From contig JAHDYR010000053.1 of NCBI GenBank assembly GCA_019828565.1, forward strand, positions 930,001 to 994,000: a stretch of DNA of 64,000 bases, given 5' to 3'. Made by a program: the position numbers and the translations under genes. Numbering within the stretch: position 1 is the stretch's first letter; each line of letters starts with the position of its first letter. Source of the stretch: Carpediemonas membranifera (lineage: Eukaryota; Fornicata). Below, one piece after another: positions 29,001 to 39,100 of this stretch. Under the pieces are notes generated by a model. That model was not told the origin of the DNA. It was given only the letters and a program-made list of their open reading frames with translations, and ran no database searches.

Positions 29001-29104
29001 TGGCTGGCAGCGTCGTCCCCGTGATAGGTGGTGTGCCGATGGCCGAGCCCGGCATGAAGCAGGACCGCCCAGACCGGCCTCGGCGGAAGGGGGCGAGGAA
29101 GTGA
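26081..29104 (+). CDS. leucine-rich repeat / coiled-coil / EF-hand protein
   Basis: The ATG at 26081 (MLQFTSLLEE) gives 1007 residues; the 40 codons upstream have no ATG. LRRs occupy ~15-130 (INLSTCNITDSLM, LRQLDLSNNALTRLPKGI, LEALYIKGNHLL), closed by an LRR-cap-like SLESYNGISL. An acidic, Pro-rich linker with an EP repeat (~225-240) follows, then a coiled coil (~430-510), a helical middle domain (~540-770), and an EF-hand-like region near 815-860 (DTLDPNKVGRLTFTDYCNTA). The last 150 residues are disordered. Overall order resembles axonemal LRR proteins, but no orthologue is assigned. Calcium binding is weakly supported: one loop lacks an ideal acidic set. Confidence 0.75.
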   Translation: MLQFTSLLEERRDDIECINLSTCNITDSLMSRMLPYLQRIKNLRQLDLSNNALTRLPKGIEKLRHLEALYIKGNHLLDPSETIDILGGIVSLHHVTIDLTGNENAVTGDLETEIIMKAKSLESYNGISLVDAAVSIPKIQDKPPLKFAALFKSEDEFFVSSVSSEEPTPKHSPRASAGLEFEDIGGKVQDYVKDAFKDSSFDFGGSDDESAPSLIKPVSPTKLEPEPEPEPEVELERTSVPFLPSNADLDTVVAAVSELPGCDPLLGLLSRPLLTAPFQAKGVEPGIDSPLDQEDMARIAHLFELIKQLRSAGAVQAGESAGLAYDRTVVHTFNTALRLKFDAHTQNVLRNLSSIDETTTPEDHRAMSIFARLDLASLCVDELIEACRPMDELFIIAHDLSELVQGCMAAVPAALRGVQDRCDDMLAGKDEVIAAKDAEIEALHGKIAAMQSEADRFGSRLKSIELDHSKATAESDAVVAELSEANRQLKHEVRRLRSSLTSRPKTETGYAAIEPKRGRSKLVTPVKSAPSTTGYADHSQFKRMTPAQVKEFFDTFLAAYKKAEAKEKLSPSEYLTTFIGHRYGIKKLSNRTIENLVSSLAALRERDSTARLFDSIISNKIDLGYADVHRQLEESVIDLLATLLRRKNPGWSAAKFSEQLSEIIATDVSEGMWTMIIKHLYGNDVALVTQKVRRWSLRLLVEAGKMKQSTADQLLDSFAASPETLTVRSVVMKGSEPDHVQVTLGSGRSKAQVARERFARMVGRLPTRELIECLQLHQISRHEQLLAPLADKFSAVVVQGHDHVSDDTFARLILELSPDMTDLEVTALIDTLDPNKVGRLTFTDYCNTALPLWIGAKKPRSRRNDPVMRSTPALGQTGTTAPATVAAPETVPQSTVVESVVPVTTMTHPTPAKEAYASTALPPLAHSTAGGDGETEDEMESAVVQLGLTESDLAEPAPYSHEPAKESTPAQPDLAGSVVPVIGGVPMAEPGMKQDRPDRPRRKGARK

Positions 29105-29641
29105 AGATCTCTGTGTAACATACGTGCTATAGTTTAAAGGATGGTAGCTCTCTTGGCGAATGGCGACTTCATATTACTTTATAAATAGGCCTCCTCGGTC
29201 ATTCGGGTCAACGTCAACTGGTTCGATCACATTAACACGTTATCACAACGGCACTCACCGACCCCAATTTCGTCCACGCCACCCACCCTGAACCACTGGC
29301 CGGACAGGCCACGAACTGAGGCATGGCTACATGCAGTCGCCTCCAAGGGGAAGAGCGCCGTTCCAATGGAATACTTGCACAGAAATCTCTTGCCCTCGGT
29401 CACCCAGACCAGTTCGCGGTCGGAAACGAAGATACCCTTCACCATCTCTGGGAACCGGGGCGGGTGTGAGGCACACGGTGCTCGCCAAGCCCAGGCAGCA
29501 GGTGCGACAGGGCGATAAGACGGCGAGCAGCGGCGTTGATATTAAGTGATGCCGAGGACTGACTTCCACCCAAGCCTTCGGGTGGCCCGCTGATCCGTCA
29601 TGTTTGTGTGAGTTGTGGTGTATCGTGCTCAATCATCACTG
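29105..29641. other. 537-bp spacer, possible decayed exon on the minus strand
   Basis: On the minus strand at 29227-29445 a 72-codon ATG frame (MVKGIFVSDRELVWVTEGKR start) looks protein-like. Neighbouring frames carry similar short stretches, as if frames had slipped. I could not identify a family. It may be a fragment of a lineage-specific repeat-protein gene or chance. Confidence 0.3.
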
Positions 29642-30664
29642 ATGGACACGAAGAAGAAACCTGTGCATCCTAGAACAAAGACAACAGCTACTGGAGCTAA
29701 GAAGGTAGCAAAGAAGTCGACTACCGCATCAACAACGACGTCAACGAAGCCTAAGCCGACAAAGACAATCAGCACGTCCACCAAGCCCAAGGTGAAGAAG
29801 ACAACGTCGACAACCAAGACAACAGCGTCCAAATCCAAACCCAAAGCTGTTTCCCAAGACGAACAACCTCTTCCTACCGTCGCGGACCCATATATTGAGC
29901 CCGAGCCATGCGCCTGTAAGACCAAGCCACCCCGTGTGGATGACTGGGAAGCCCAGGCGATGCTTCTACATGAGCGGGATGCGTTCTTTGAGAAGCAGAT
30001 GAAGCAACCATTCTGGACGATTCCGATGGGAACCGGCTTTGCTCCATGGCTTGGTGTCAAGGGAACCCCCAAGACCGGCATGGAGGCCGCAATCTGGTGG
30101 TGTACAACCAAGATGGACCCGCCCAAGATGCCTCTCCTCCTTGACCCTGACGAGGCCCACGCCGTCGACACTTTTTATTCCTATCGCCACACCATGATTC
30201 TTGAAGCAAAGAAGATGGTAGTTGACACAATGCAGGGCCAGCGGAGTCACGAGCAGATCATGGAGGACAACAGGAAGGCCCTTGTCAACGCCATGAAGTA
30301 CGGTGAGACTCTCTACATTCGCCTGGCCAACGGAGCACCGGACTTCAAGGAGAAGTACACGGATCCAGAGTCGTTCCCGATCGAAGTGTTTGACCAGGAG
30401 GCGGTCAGTGAGGTCATGACGAGATACGCTGATCGGGTTTTTGATGAAAAGGGCGAGCTCAAGGCTGGTGATAATTTATTCGAGAGCACCCACCCCTTTG
30501 GCAAGTGTGTCCAGTACGAGGACACTGACCAGGGCTACTTCCTCGTGAGACGGGGTTTCGAGGTCATCGTCGAGTCGCACTTTACGACGGATGACTTTGC
30601 CGAGTTCCTGGAGTGGAGTTTACCAATGGACAAGATGCAGCCGATACATGTTACCATAAACTGA
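29642..30664 (+). CDS. unknown protein with Lys/Thr/Ser-rich N-terminus
   Basis: The ATG at 29642 (MDTKKKPVHPRTK) gives 340 residues. The first ~80 residues are a basic tract of K, T, S and P, like a histone-H1-type or microtubule-binding tail. Residues ~100-340 form a globular part with conserved-looking aromatic motifs (FWTIPMGTGFAPWLGVKG, AIWWCTTKMDPPKMPLLLDP, GYFLVRRGFEVIVESHF). I recognise no family. The coding call is firm because of length and composition; the role is not known. It converges with Kae1, with 26 bp between the stop codons. Confidence 0.7.
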   Translation: MDTKKKPVHPRTKTTATGAKKVAKKSTTASTTTSTKPKPTKTISTSTKPKVKKTTSTTKTTASKSKPKAVSQDEQPLPTVADPYIEPEPCACKTKPPRVDDWEAQAMLLHERDAFFEKQMKQPFWTIPMGTGFAPWLGVKGTPKTGMEAAIWWCTTKMDPPKMPLLLDPDEAHAVDTFYSYRHTMILEAKKMVVDTMQGQRSHEQIMEDNRKALVNAMKYGETLYIRLANGAPDFKEKYTDPESFPIEVFDQEAVSEVMTRYADRVFDEKGELKAGDNLFESTHPFGKCVQYEDTDQGYFLVRRGFEVIVESHFTTDDFAEFLEWSLPMDKMQPIHVTIN

Positions 30665-30690
30665 TATAAATAGATTGACATAATCACCAC

Positions 30691-31710
30691 TCAACGCACA
30701 CGCCATACGGCATCGACAGAGTCTGTTCTAAACCTCTGGGTGACGGTAGTGTCATCCAACGTGTGTCTGATGCCCGCCTCGGCCATGACCTTGCCGAGGT
30801 ACCCTATCATCGCCCCGTTATCGATGCAGTAGCGCTGGTCCATGGCCCCAAGGGACCCGCCCCGCTCAGCAGCCATGCGACCGAGCATCTCCTGCAGCCT
30901 GACGTTACACCCCACACCGCCAACAACAAGGACGGACTTCTGGTGGCAGTGGGCCATAGCGCGTTCAGTAACCTCGACGAGCATGGAGAAGGCCGTCTCC
31001 TGCACCGAGTAGCAGAGGTCCTCGACAGTCCATGAGTCGTCGGGTCGACCGGGTCTCTGCACACCCGAGACGATCTCCTGGACGGTGTTGAGAATACCGC
31101 TGAACGATACGTCCATGCCTTTCACAGAGTAGGGGAGGGGGATGTACTTCTTCCCCTTGAGAGCCAGCTGCTCGATGTTGTAGCCGGGAGACGGGTCATT
31201 CGGGACGTTCACAAGGCGCGCAAACCGATCTAATAGGTTTCCGACCGCGATATCGATTGTTTCGCCGAAGACCTGGTAGCGTCCCCTCGAGAAGGAGACA
31301 ACTTGTGTGTTGCCGCCGCTGACGTAAAGAACGGCGGGGTCGGCGAACCCAGTGGCTAGCCGGCCCATCTCTATGTGCGCGATACAGTGGTTGACGCCGA
31401 TGAGAGGCTTCTGCCACATCTGGGAGAGCATTCGGGCGACAAACGCGCACGAGAGGAGAGGACCGCCCATTCCAGGGCCTTTGGTGAAGGATATGAGGTC
31501 AATGTCCTTCATAGTAACCTTAGCGATGTTCAGAGCGTCGTTAATGATGTCGAGTACGTACTTTCTGTGGTGCTCGGCTGTTTCCTTGGGAAGAAAGCCT
31601 TGTCCGGGCGGAGTAATGAAGGTATTGCGCTCATTTGATAGAATGTTTCCATTTTGCAGAACAGCCGCTGCCAGCTTATTCGCGGATCCTTCAATACCGA
31701 GGATGAACAT
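30691..31710 (-). CDS. KAE1: Kae1/OSGEP, tRNA N6-threonylcarbamoyladenosine synthase subunit
   Basis: The ATG at 31710 ([15 protein letters not shown]) gives 339 residues, the normal length for Kae1. The ASKHA fold and family motifs are seen: LGIEGSANK start, [27 protein letters not shown], the metal-site region [13 protein letters not shown] (His pair), [22 protein letters not shown], and [17 protein letters not shown]. As catalytic subunit of KEOPS it transfers threonylcarbamoyl to A37 of ANN-decoding tRNAs in the cytosol. The length and GSANK start fit the cytosolic Kae1 rather than the longer mitochondrial Qri7. It is divergent from IFT46. Confidence 0.95.
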   Translation of the reverse strand: MFILGIEGSANKLAAAVLQNGNILSNERNTFITPPGQGFLPKETAEHHRKYVLDIINDALNIAKVTMKDIDLISFTKGPGMGGPLLSCAFVARMLSQMWQKPLIGVNHCIAHIEMGRLATGFADPAVLYVSGGNTQVVSFSRGRYQVFGETIDIAVGNLLDRFARLVNVPNDPSPGYNIEQLALKGKKYIPLPYSVKGMDVSFSGILNTVQEIVSGVQRPGRPDDSWTVEDLCYSVQETAFSMLVEVTERAMAHCHQKSVLVVGGVGCNVRLQEMLGRMAAERGGSLGAMDQRYCIDNGAMIGYLGKVMAEAGIRHTLDDTTVTQRFRTDSVDAVWRVR

Positions 31711-31866
31711 TAGCTCCCGCTTAAAGTGCTCCGGAAATGCCAATCAGGCGTGTTGTATCCAACTGACACAGAGAACACGAGAGCTGGGTCGCGTCGGTGA
31801 TACTTCACAATTTTGGTCCAGCCTAAAAGTGCACCACAACAATCAGTTGAGCCTCCTGGTTGAAGC

Positions 31867-32769
31867 ATGGACATTAACGATCAACCATATGATGAGGCAG
31901 AAGACATCGAAAGCGCATCCTCCCACCCATCATTTGACGAAATGAATGAAGATGAGTTCCCCGAGGACGACCTTGACGGCGATCTCGGCAGCTTCGAGGA
32001 ATCTCCGACTCTGCACAACTCTAATGATATGGATGACCATATGGACATGGACGAGGGACTTGCTGATGACTACGATGATACCGATCTTCACATGGCCGCG
32101 TCCCACGCCCCAATTCCAGCCAACGCGAGGGAGATCAGCGATCTGTTCTCCTACATCGACGTCTATGTGCCTCGTGAGATTGAGATGCCAGTCAAGCTTG
32201 AGCCCTTTATCCCAGAGTACATGCCCGCCGTCGGCGACGTCGACCCCTTCCTCAAGGTGCCTAGACCAGACGGGAAGCTTGATAAGGTCGGTCTGTTCTT
32301 CTCTGATGAGCCATCGCTGGACCCCAGCGACCCTACTGTCCTTGAACTTGAGCTCCGCACATCTCTAGGCGGGTCGTCACAGTCGTCGGCGAAGAGGACG
32401 ATTGTACCGACCCCAGCTGCCATCCAGAACTGGATTGACAACGTTGAGCGGCTTCATAAGGAGCAGCCCGTCGCTCAGGTGTCGTACTCGAAGCCGATGC
32501 CCGACATCGACGACCTCATGCAAATATGGCCCGCTGAGTTCGAGGAGATGCTCAAAACGTCCACTCTTCCCGGCCCCGACATTGAGCTGAGTCTGTCCGA
32601 GTATCTAGAGGTGGTAGCGACACTGCTTGATGTTCCATTCGAGAGGGGGCAGGAGAGAGAGGTGCTCCATCTCCTGTTCACGCTGTTCCACGAGGTCAAC
32701 ACGAACGAACATTATGTCGCACAGGGGAACCAGGTTGGAGATGGTAGGCACCCTATACATAGCATGTAA
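31867..32769 (+). CDS. IFT46: intraflagellar transport protein IFT46
   Basis: The ATG at 31867 gives 300 residues. An acidic disordered N-terminus (~1-85) is followed by the conserved IFT46 domain: DLFSYIDVYVPREIEMPVKL, IPEYMPAVGDVDPFLKVPRP, SDPTVLELELRTSL, PMPDIDDLMQIWPAEFEEML, and LHLLFTLFHEVN. These match IFT46 of Chlamydomonas and human closely. IFT46 is a core IFT-B subunit that binds IFT52 and carries outer dynein arms, so the cell must build a cilium by intraflagellar transport. The C-terminus is a few tens of residues past the domain, as expected. Confidence 0.95.
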   Translation: MDINDQPYDEAEDIESASSHPSFDEMNEDEFPEDDLDGDLGSFEESPTLHNSNDMDDHMDMDEGLADDYDDTDLHMAASHAPIPANAREISDLFSYIDVYVPREIEMPVKLEPFIPEYMPAVGDVDPFLKVPRPDGKLDKVGLFFSDEPSLDPSDPTVLELELRTSLGGSSQSSAKRTIVPTPAAIQNWIDNVERLHKEQPVAQVSYSKPMPDIDDLMQIWPAEFEEMLKTSTLPGPDIELSLSEYLEVVATLLDVPFERGQEREVLHLLFTLFHEVNTNEHYVAQGNQVGDGRHPIHSM

Positions 32770-33061
32770 ATCATCACATAGAGAGACATGGTGGTATTGG
32801 CTTGTGTCTTTAATGGCGAGCAGAGATGCTGACACGCTCGACGCCGGCTGGTGACTCGACGAGAGTCATTCGTGGGCTGTTCGCTGCTCATAAACTGCCG
32901 CCAAAAAAATGGGGGCGAAATCACAAGATTGCGAGCGTATTGGGCGCATTTAACCAGCGCTAAGCGAGTCCCGATCGATTTTTGCCGACTTTTTGACAAA
33001 AACGCATTTTATGCACCCCATCCCAAAATCGCTTCATTCGGCCAATTGCCAGCTTGAAACG

Positions 33062-35932
33062 ATGAATTTCGGCGGTAGTTGTGTTGTTGTATATCCATCA
33101 GGCAAGGAGAGCGTGTTTTCATTTGGGACACGCTTTTCCGCTGTCTGTGACGATGTAACATTCAAGTATCAGGAGGACATCATTGCCGTTCGCGTCGATC
33201 ACAACCAGGTCCGCAGCTTGAATGAGTCTCTGGAGTCTTCGTGCTATATAGAGCCATTATACGCCACTTCTCCCAGCGGAATCCGCGTCATTTCGGAGAG
33301 CGTCCGCTTCGTCCTGGAGATCGCATCCCACGACCTCTTCCCCCACAAGAGGATGTCCATAGTCCCCACGATGTCCGGGATCCACTGTACTTTTGACGGC
33401 GGCCGTCTCTCCCCCGTAGAAGCAGACACGTTAGCCGAACGCGTTTCAGGAATCATCACTTCGAAGTTCACAATCAACTGCAAAGACCTGGCAGCCTCCG
33501 AGGCCCGTAAGTGGTTCAACCCCGGCCAGGCTAGTGTTGTGGTGTGCGCCGTGTGCGGCTCGTTTGTTGCCCCTTGGCGCCCCCTTATTCCCCACACGGG
33601 TCACCTCGCAGCCTTCCCCGTCAGCCCCAAGGAGGGCGGGGTGCTGGTCCAGACGCCAGTGGAGGAGGAGGACTTTGATCTTGAGTATGCCGGGCTGCTG
33701 GACGGGTCCGAGGACTCTTTCATCCAGGACGATGACGGCGAGGGCGACATCATGGCCGGGCTGCACGACTCGGGCGTAGCGTCCGGAGACAGTGACCTTG
33801 AGAGCCTCGGCGACCTCATCTCCCAAGTTCAGATCGCCACCGACGGTCGTATCAATGGTCGACTGGGCCGCCACCGGCCCCAGACAGCCACTCCGGTGCT
33901 CCCCTCCCCCTCCCCGGCCCCGTTTGACTTTGACCGCGTTGTCGGCCGACACCTATCCCGTCAGAGTCGCCCCAGCTCGGCCCGGGTCAGCACGAGAGAG
34001 AGAAGGAGGCCGGCAACTGCCCAGACTTATTCCTCACCGTCTCACAACAAGAATATCAGACTCGAACCCGGGACTACCACCCCTGCCTCGGCCTCTAAGC
34101 CGCCCATTCACCCGAGCGGCCTGCCCTCAAGAAGAGGGAGGGCCTCGCCGTCTACCCACGGGATTGAACGCGACCTGGACGATCGGAGTCGATTCAGTCC
34201 GCCACCGAGTATCACGATCAGATCGAATCAGAGGCGGGCGGCATCAATGGACGCGCTGACGCCGCTGGACACCGTTGTACACCTCCCTACCAGTCCCCTG
34301 GCACGGAAGGAGGGCGGGGTCGATACTGGAGCCCGCAGCGACCCCGTCTCCAAGCTGAGGAACGAACCACTGTCTGTGGCCGAGCCTGACAGAGAGGCAG
34401 AGGCCGTGCGAGACTCCCAGCCCGAGAAGAGCTCCCCTTCACCCACAAACGAGCCAGACACGGTCCAACCAGTTCCAGCCCCAAGGTCACCCAGCCCGAC
34501 AAATGAACCCGAGTTTGCAGAGTTGCTTGAGGTCGACAAGGGCAACGCCGTCCCCGGTCCTGCAGTGACCGATCGCCCAGCACAGCCGGCGGTGGAGGTC
34601 CCCCAGCCGACTCCGACACTGACTGCCCAAGCGAGGCACACCTCACCACCGTCGAACCAGGCCCCAGCCTCTGAGCCTGTCCAGAAGTCGGCCGCCCGCC
34701 AGCCCGCCTCAGCACGAGGCCACAAGGAGACCGGCGGTTTGTTTGGCGGGATCGGGTTTGGGGACGCGCCCCACCGAGCAAACCCCGCAGCATCAGACTT
34801 TATTGCCCAGCGGCGGGCCAAAGAGGAAAAACTCCGTAAGCTGAAGGAGCTGAAGGACGCCAAGAACGACGTGGCACGCAAGTTCAACAAGGACCAAGTG
34901 GATTTGCAGCAAGCCCTCGCAGATGCCCTCGTCGCTGTCAAGAGAGACATCATATTCAACCCTAGAATGAACCTCAAAACTGCGCAGGAGCGGCTGGAGA
35001 GTGACTACCAGGCCAAGCTTGCCCAGCTGAGACGGCAGATGCGGGAAGACATGGACCGACTCGACCTGCTGATCGATGAGCTCAATCCACCGCGAGATAT
35101 GACCGCTTTCCGCAGACCAACGTCTGCTCGTGCCCCAGTCGCCCGGCCGTCTCCCGCCAAACCCACTCAGCCGGTTGACCAACCGAGACCGACTGTGCCG
35201 AAGTCTCCCGGGACACCCCAAGGAATCCCCCCCTTCTCGACGAAATCCCCTGGCTCTCCCCCGCCGCGGGCTCCCAAGTCCGACCCCAAGCCTGTGCGAC
35301 GCAGAATGGCCATTGATCCAGCCTTGATGAGACGTATCGCCTCTGTCGACGCCCGTCGTAAGAAGACGGCTGCTGCCCGGGCTGGTGTGAACAAGGTGGA
35401 CGTGGACGCCCTCGCCGCCCGCCGTGCAGCTCAGGGTGCCGACCCCACGCTCTCACCGATCCTGACCCAACTATCCGAGGCCAAGCCGTGGCTGGACATC
35501 CGCCGTTACCGGACAAGGCCCGAGGAGGACATCAGGGCGCAGTTTGACCTCAGTGGTGGACCGCTGGGACTTGACGAGGGGGTGGCAGCCGAGCTCAGCA
35601 TGATTGAGCGGGATATCGCGCCTCAGCTGGACATGCCGAGAGAGAGGAAGACCGACGTCCAACTGCTCGACGACGCTCGGCTCTATAACGGCCGCACGGT
35701 CGACTTTCTCCGGCAGCGTGTGCTCCGCCGTAACCCAAGAGAGCGGCTGGGACTCGGACCGAGAGACGGACCCGCAGAGGCGAGGGCGCAGTACCGCAAG
35801 CTCGTGCTGTTGTACCATCCAGACCGGGCGATGGCGGATCACTACTGCTTTGCTAACGAACCCGCCTATCGGGAGTTGCTGCATGACTTGTTCAAGGCTA
35901 TCGATGAGGCGTACCGCGTGCTGACCGTTTGA
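33062..35932 (+). CDS. large J-domain protein with unusual N-terminal domain
   Basis: The ATG at 33062 (MNFGGSCVVVYPSG) gives 956 residues; an in-frame ATG at 33011 is an alternative. Residues ~1-190 appear folded (VVVYPSGKESVFSFGTRFSA, beta-rich, with CAVCGSFVAPWRPL) and match no family I know. The middle (~190-740) is disordered and Pro/Ser/Arg-rich, with two near-repeats (SPTNEPD.. and SPTNEPE..) and a coiled coil at ~570-680. The last ~70 residues form a J domain: ARAQYRKLVLLYHPDRAMAD with HPD, then FKAIDEAYRVLTV. It may recruit Hsp70 through this C-terminal domain. Confidence 0.7.
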   Translation: MNFGGSCVVVYPSGKESVFSFGTRFSAVCDDVTFKYQEDIIAVRVDHNQVRSLNESLESSCYIEPLYATSPSGIRVISESVRFVLEIASHDLFPHKRMSIVPTMSGIHCTFDGGRLSPVEADTLAERVSGIITSKFTINCKDLAASEARKWFNPGQASVVVCAVCGSFVAPWRPLIPHTGHLAAFPVSPKEGGVLVQTPVEEEDFDLEYAGLLDGSEDSFIQDDDGEGDIMAGLHDSGVASGDSDLESLGDLISQVQIATDGRINGRLGRHRPQTATPVLPSPSPAPFDFDRVVGRHLSRQSRPSSARVSTRERRRPATAQTYSSPSHNKNIRLEPGTTTPASASKPPIHPSGLPSRRGRASPSTHGIERDLDDRSRFSPPPSITIRSNQRRAASMDALTPLDTVVHLPTSPLARKEGGVDTGARSDPVSKLRNEPLSVAEPDREAEAVRDSQPEKSSPSPTNEPDTVQPVPAPRSPSPTNEPEFAELLEVDKGNAVPGPAVTDRPAQPAVEVPQPTPTLTAQARHTSPPSNQAPASEPVQKSAARQPASARGHKETGGLFGGIGFGDAPHRANPAASDFIAQRRAKEEKLRKLKELKDAKNDVARKFNKDQVDLQQALADALVAVKRDIIFNPRMNLKTAQERLESDYQAKLAQLRRQMREDMDRLDLLIDELNPPRDMTAFRRPTSARAPVARPSPAKPTQPVDQPRPTVPKSPGTPQGIPPFSTKSPGSPPPRAPKSDPKPVRRRMAIDPALMRRIASVDARRKKTAAARAGVNKVDVDALAARRAAQGADPTLSPILTQLSEAKPWLDIRRYRTRPEEDIRAQFDLSGGPLGLDEGVAAELSMIERDIAPQLDMPRERKTDVQLLDDARLYNGRTVDFLRQRVLRRNPRERLGLGPRDGPAEARAQYRKLVLLYHPDRAMADHYCFANEPAYRELLHDLFKAIDEAYRVLTV

Positions 35933-36166
35933 TACACTATGTATGATAGAATCTACGTTGAAAACCATAAATATGGTGATTTAAGGCGAGAGAGATCTCT
36001 TTCAAAGTCACCGTCGACGACGGCGAGGAAGAATGCCGACTCTACCCGCAGTAATGGACCGGGAGCATGTATGCTCCGTCGGGGTGGACCTGCTGTGAGC
36101 TGGCAGGAATAGCTCACAGTCATCAAATGATGAGCACGATTGGCTTGGTTTCTCCGTTCGGAGCTG

Positions 36167-39100
36167 ATGATAACTAAAGTACCACAAGACGCCGCCCCCA
36201 GGCGCACACGCTCCGAGACAAGCCTCTCAGCGCTCTCCGGGGCCAGCTCTCAAACTTGGAGCTTCGAATTCGAGAACAACCGAGCTCGCGTCAAGAGATT
36301 GCGACACAGCATGTTCCTCACGAGCTGGTTCCTGATGTTCAACCGCAGCAAGTCCTTTTACAACATTGTTTTCCTTTTCATAACCTTTTCGCCATGTGTG
36401 CTTGTCGGGTTAATGGTCGCATCTGAGCAGGTGAGCCTGTCCGACTTCAACACCACCTACGCGATGGTTTCTATACTTATATTCCTCGTTGCTATCTGCG
36501 GTATGCTTATCCTCCTCTTCTTTGCTCAGCGACGACTGCAGGAAGATGTTTTCGCAAGCAAGCTGATGAAGCAGTTTCTCGGGGTACTACTCCCCTTCGC
36601 GTTCATCATGCAGCCTGCCGCAATGCTGGCCCTCTTCCAGTTCGCTTACCACCAGATCCACGTCGCCATCGATGCTGCCAACGCCTCTGCGCTCATCCCC
36701 GTCGCCATATCGTGTGTGCCCCTGTTCGTTGCTCTCCTGGTGCTAGCCACAGTCATCAACAACACCTGCACCATTCATATCGATACAGTGGACGCCACAC
36801 TACTCTCATCGACGTCATCACAGTCGTCTGCAGTTATCGGAGTCTTCATCCTGATCGCCATCATCATCCACCCGCTGCCCACAGCCGGGATAGGCACATT
36901 CACAGTAACACGCTGTATTAGTGGCGCCTTTCTCATCATGGCGGGCTTCATTGCGGCCCTGCTCCAACAATACACCCTCATGGTCTCCAATATCATCCAA
37001 GCAACAGTATACTCCTTCACCGGCGTGGTTCTGATAGTGCTACCTGCCTTCGACGCGGCCCCGCTGTCTCTACTGACCCTCCTCGTCATCCCTGTCATCA
37101 TCGTCATCAGCCTATGGCCTATCGCCGCGTACGTCTACTTCTACCGCACCATAGCAGCGGTACGGGCCTCATACACCGATGGCGAGGACTTTGGCCCCAC
37201 ACGCCACATTCCTCCGGTCCCCAGGGCCCCGACATTCATCCTACTGGTTGGTCTCCGCACTTTTATTCGGGCCGTCAGCCGGGCGGTAACAAAGGAGATG
37301 AAGGAGGCCAACCTGGACCACTGTCCCGTAGCACTGCCAGGGTTCGTGGGCTCAGACCAGTTCGAGACGACTGCTGCTTCGACACGCACCACAGCCTGTG
37401 TCAGGGCCGTCGACAGCAGTCCGACCGTCAGGTCCCTGTTCAAGGTGTTCCAGCTGCTGATGGCGGCCAAGCCACACTCTAGCGCCGTAGTACTTCAGTA
37501 CGGCGTTGTCGCGAACTCTCTGCAGCCCACGAGTCTGCCATTCGTTCTGAGGAAGATAGCTGAGCTGCAGCACGGCGGCCATGTCCCAATGGCGAGGCTG
37601 GACGTCGGCTATGTCATCTTCTATCTTTATAAGACAAACGCGGACGCCTGCGAGGGTGGCAAGGAAGCCCGCCTGCGCCATGCCAGGAACCGGCAACTAC
37701 AGGAGCTCAGACGCCAGCTAGCCGACTTCCGTACAGCCCGACGGACGCTGTGGACCACTATACAGGCCCAGTCAGGGCGATCTCTCAAGATGGCCTCGGT
37801 CACCAAGTCTCTGGCCTTGATGCAGGAGATACTCGCCCTCACGACAACGATGCAGGCCAACTACAGGAAACACCTGGTCGCTGCCACGCCCAACGTCATC
37901 CGGGAGTACGCTGCGTACGTCAACACCGCCTTGGGAAAGTCAGCGGAGGCCCAGCATCTCCTGGGACTAGCGGAGGACATGGAGGCGAGCGGGAAGGGCC
38001 GGTCGACTGTCGTCGTCGAACCGGTGAAGTCGATTAGGCTCCGGAGACGGCGCTTCATGGTGAATAAGGCTGAGCTGCGGTCAGTTGTCACGATTGTTCT
38101 CGTAGCACTCATAACGATCGGCATGCTCTTCCTCTTTGGCGCCAGCTCCTACCTGATCATCAACAGGGCGACTCACCTCCTCCATGGATCAGGAAACGTC
38201 GCATCTGCAATATGGGCTGCCTTCTTCTCGGCTGAGCAGTTTATTGCCGGCCTCAGCCCCGTCTCCATTGTTGGGCCCGCCCTGTGTGACCGAATCCTCC
38301 TTGCTGAGCTGACTTACAGCGCCAGTCCGACAGCCATTGCCAACAGGATCGCCCAGAACAAGCTGGCAGACTCGTTTAGAACCGACCTCGCTGGAAGCAA
38401 CCTCGAACTTCTTCTCAACATGGAAGCATTCGTCAATAACATGAGCTGGGTACCCGATGTCCAGTTCGACCTTCTGACTGCCGACCGCGTGTCACATTTC
38501 ATCATCACTCTGCTGACGTCATACCTCGATGACGCCGCGTTGGAAGTTGTGACAGATTACGGTGGTGTCACTTATGCGTCGTTTAACACCACGGCTGCTT
38601 CTTTCATTGACCACTTCTTCTTCCGAGTTTATCACATTGCCGATCAAGGGATGAGCGCTGCTGTTCTCAATCCGAGCTCCACTGCGCTGAACATGTCTTC
38701 ATACGACGATATCATGATGATGGAAAGCCCTGTATTCATTTCTCAGTACGCCGACCAGGCTTACGAGTCCTATAAGGCCATCCATGACGCCATTTACGAT
38801 ATGGCTGTCGAAGCCCCCATTATCGCCATGTTCCAGGCGATCGCGATCCTCGTCTTCTTCACGATCGGCCTCTTTGTATCCGTGTTCGGGTGTTTCATGC
38901 TCACGATGGGACGGGACATCTCTTCGTTCTTAGCTCATGTCAAGCTCATTTATGACCTCCCCCCCGCCGTCACGACGTCCATGATAGGGTCCCGAGGAAA
39001 CGGGTCACACGGCAGCACAGGTACGCCTGTTGCTCAGACTAAGCTGGCCGACGACGAGCTGTCCGATGAAGACGACATCGTCGACGCCGAGACCCTGCAG

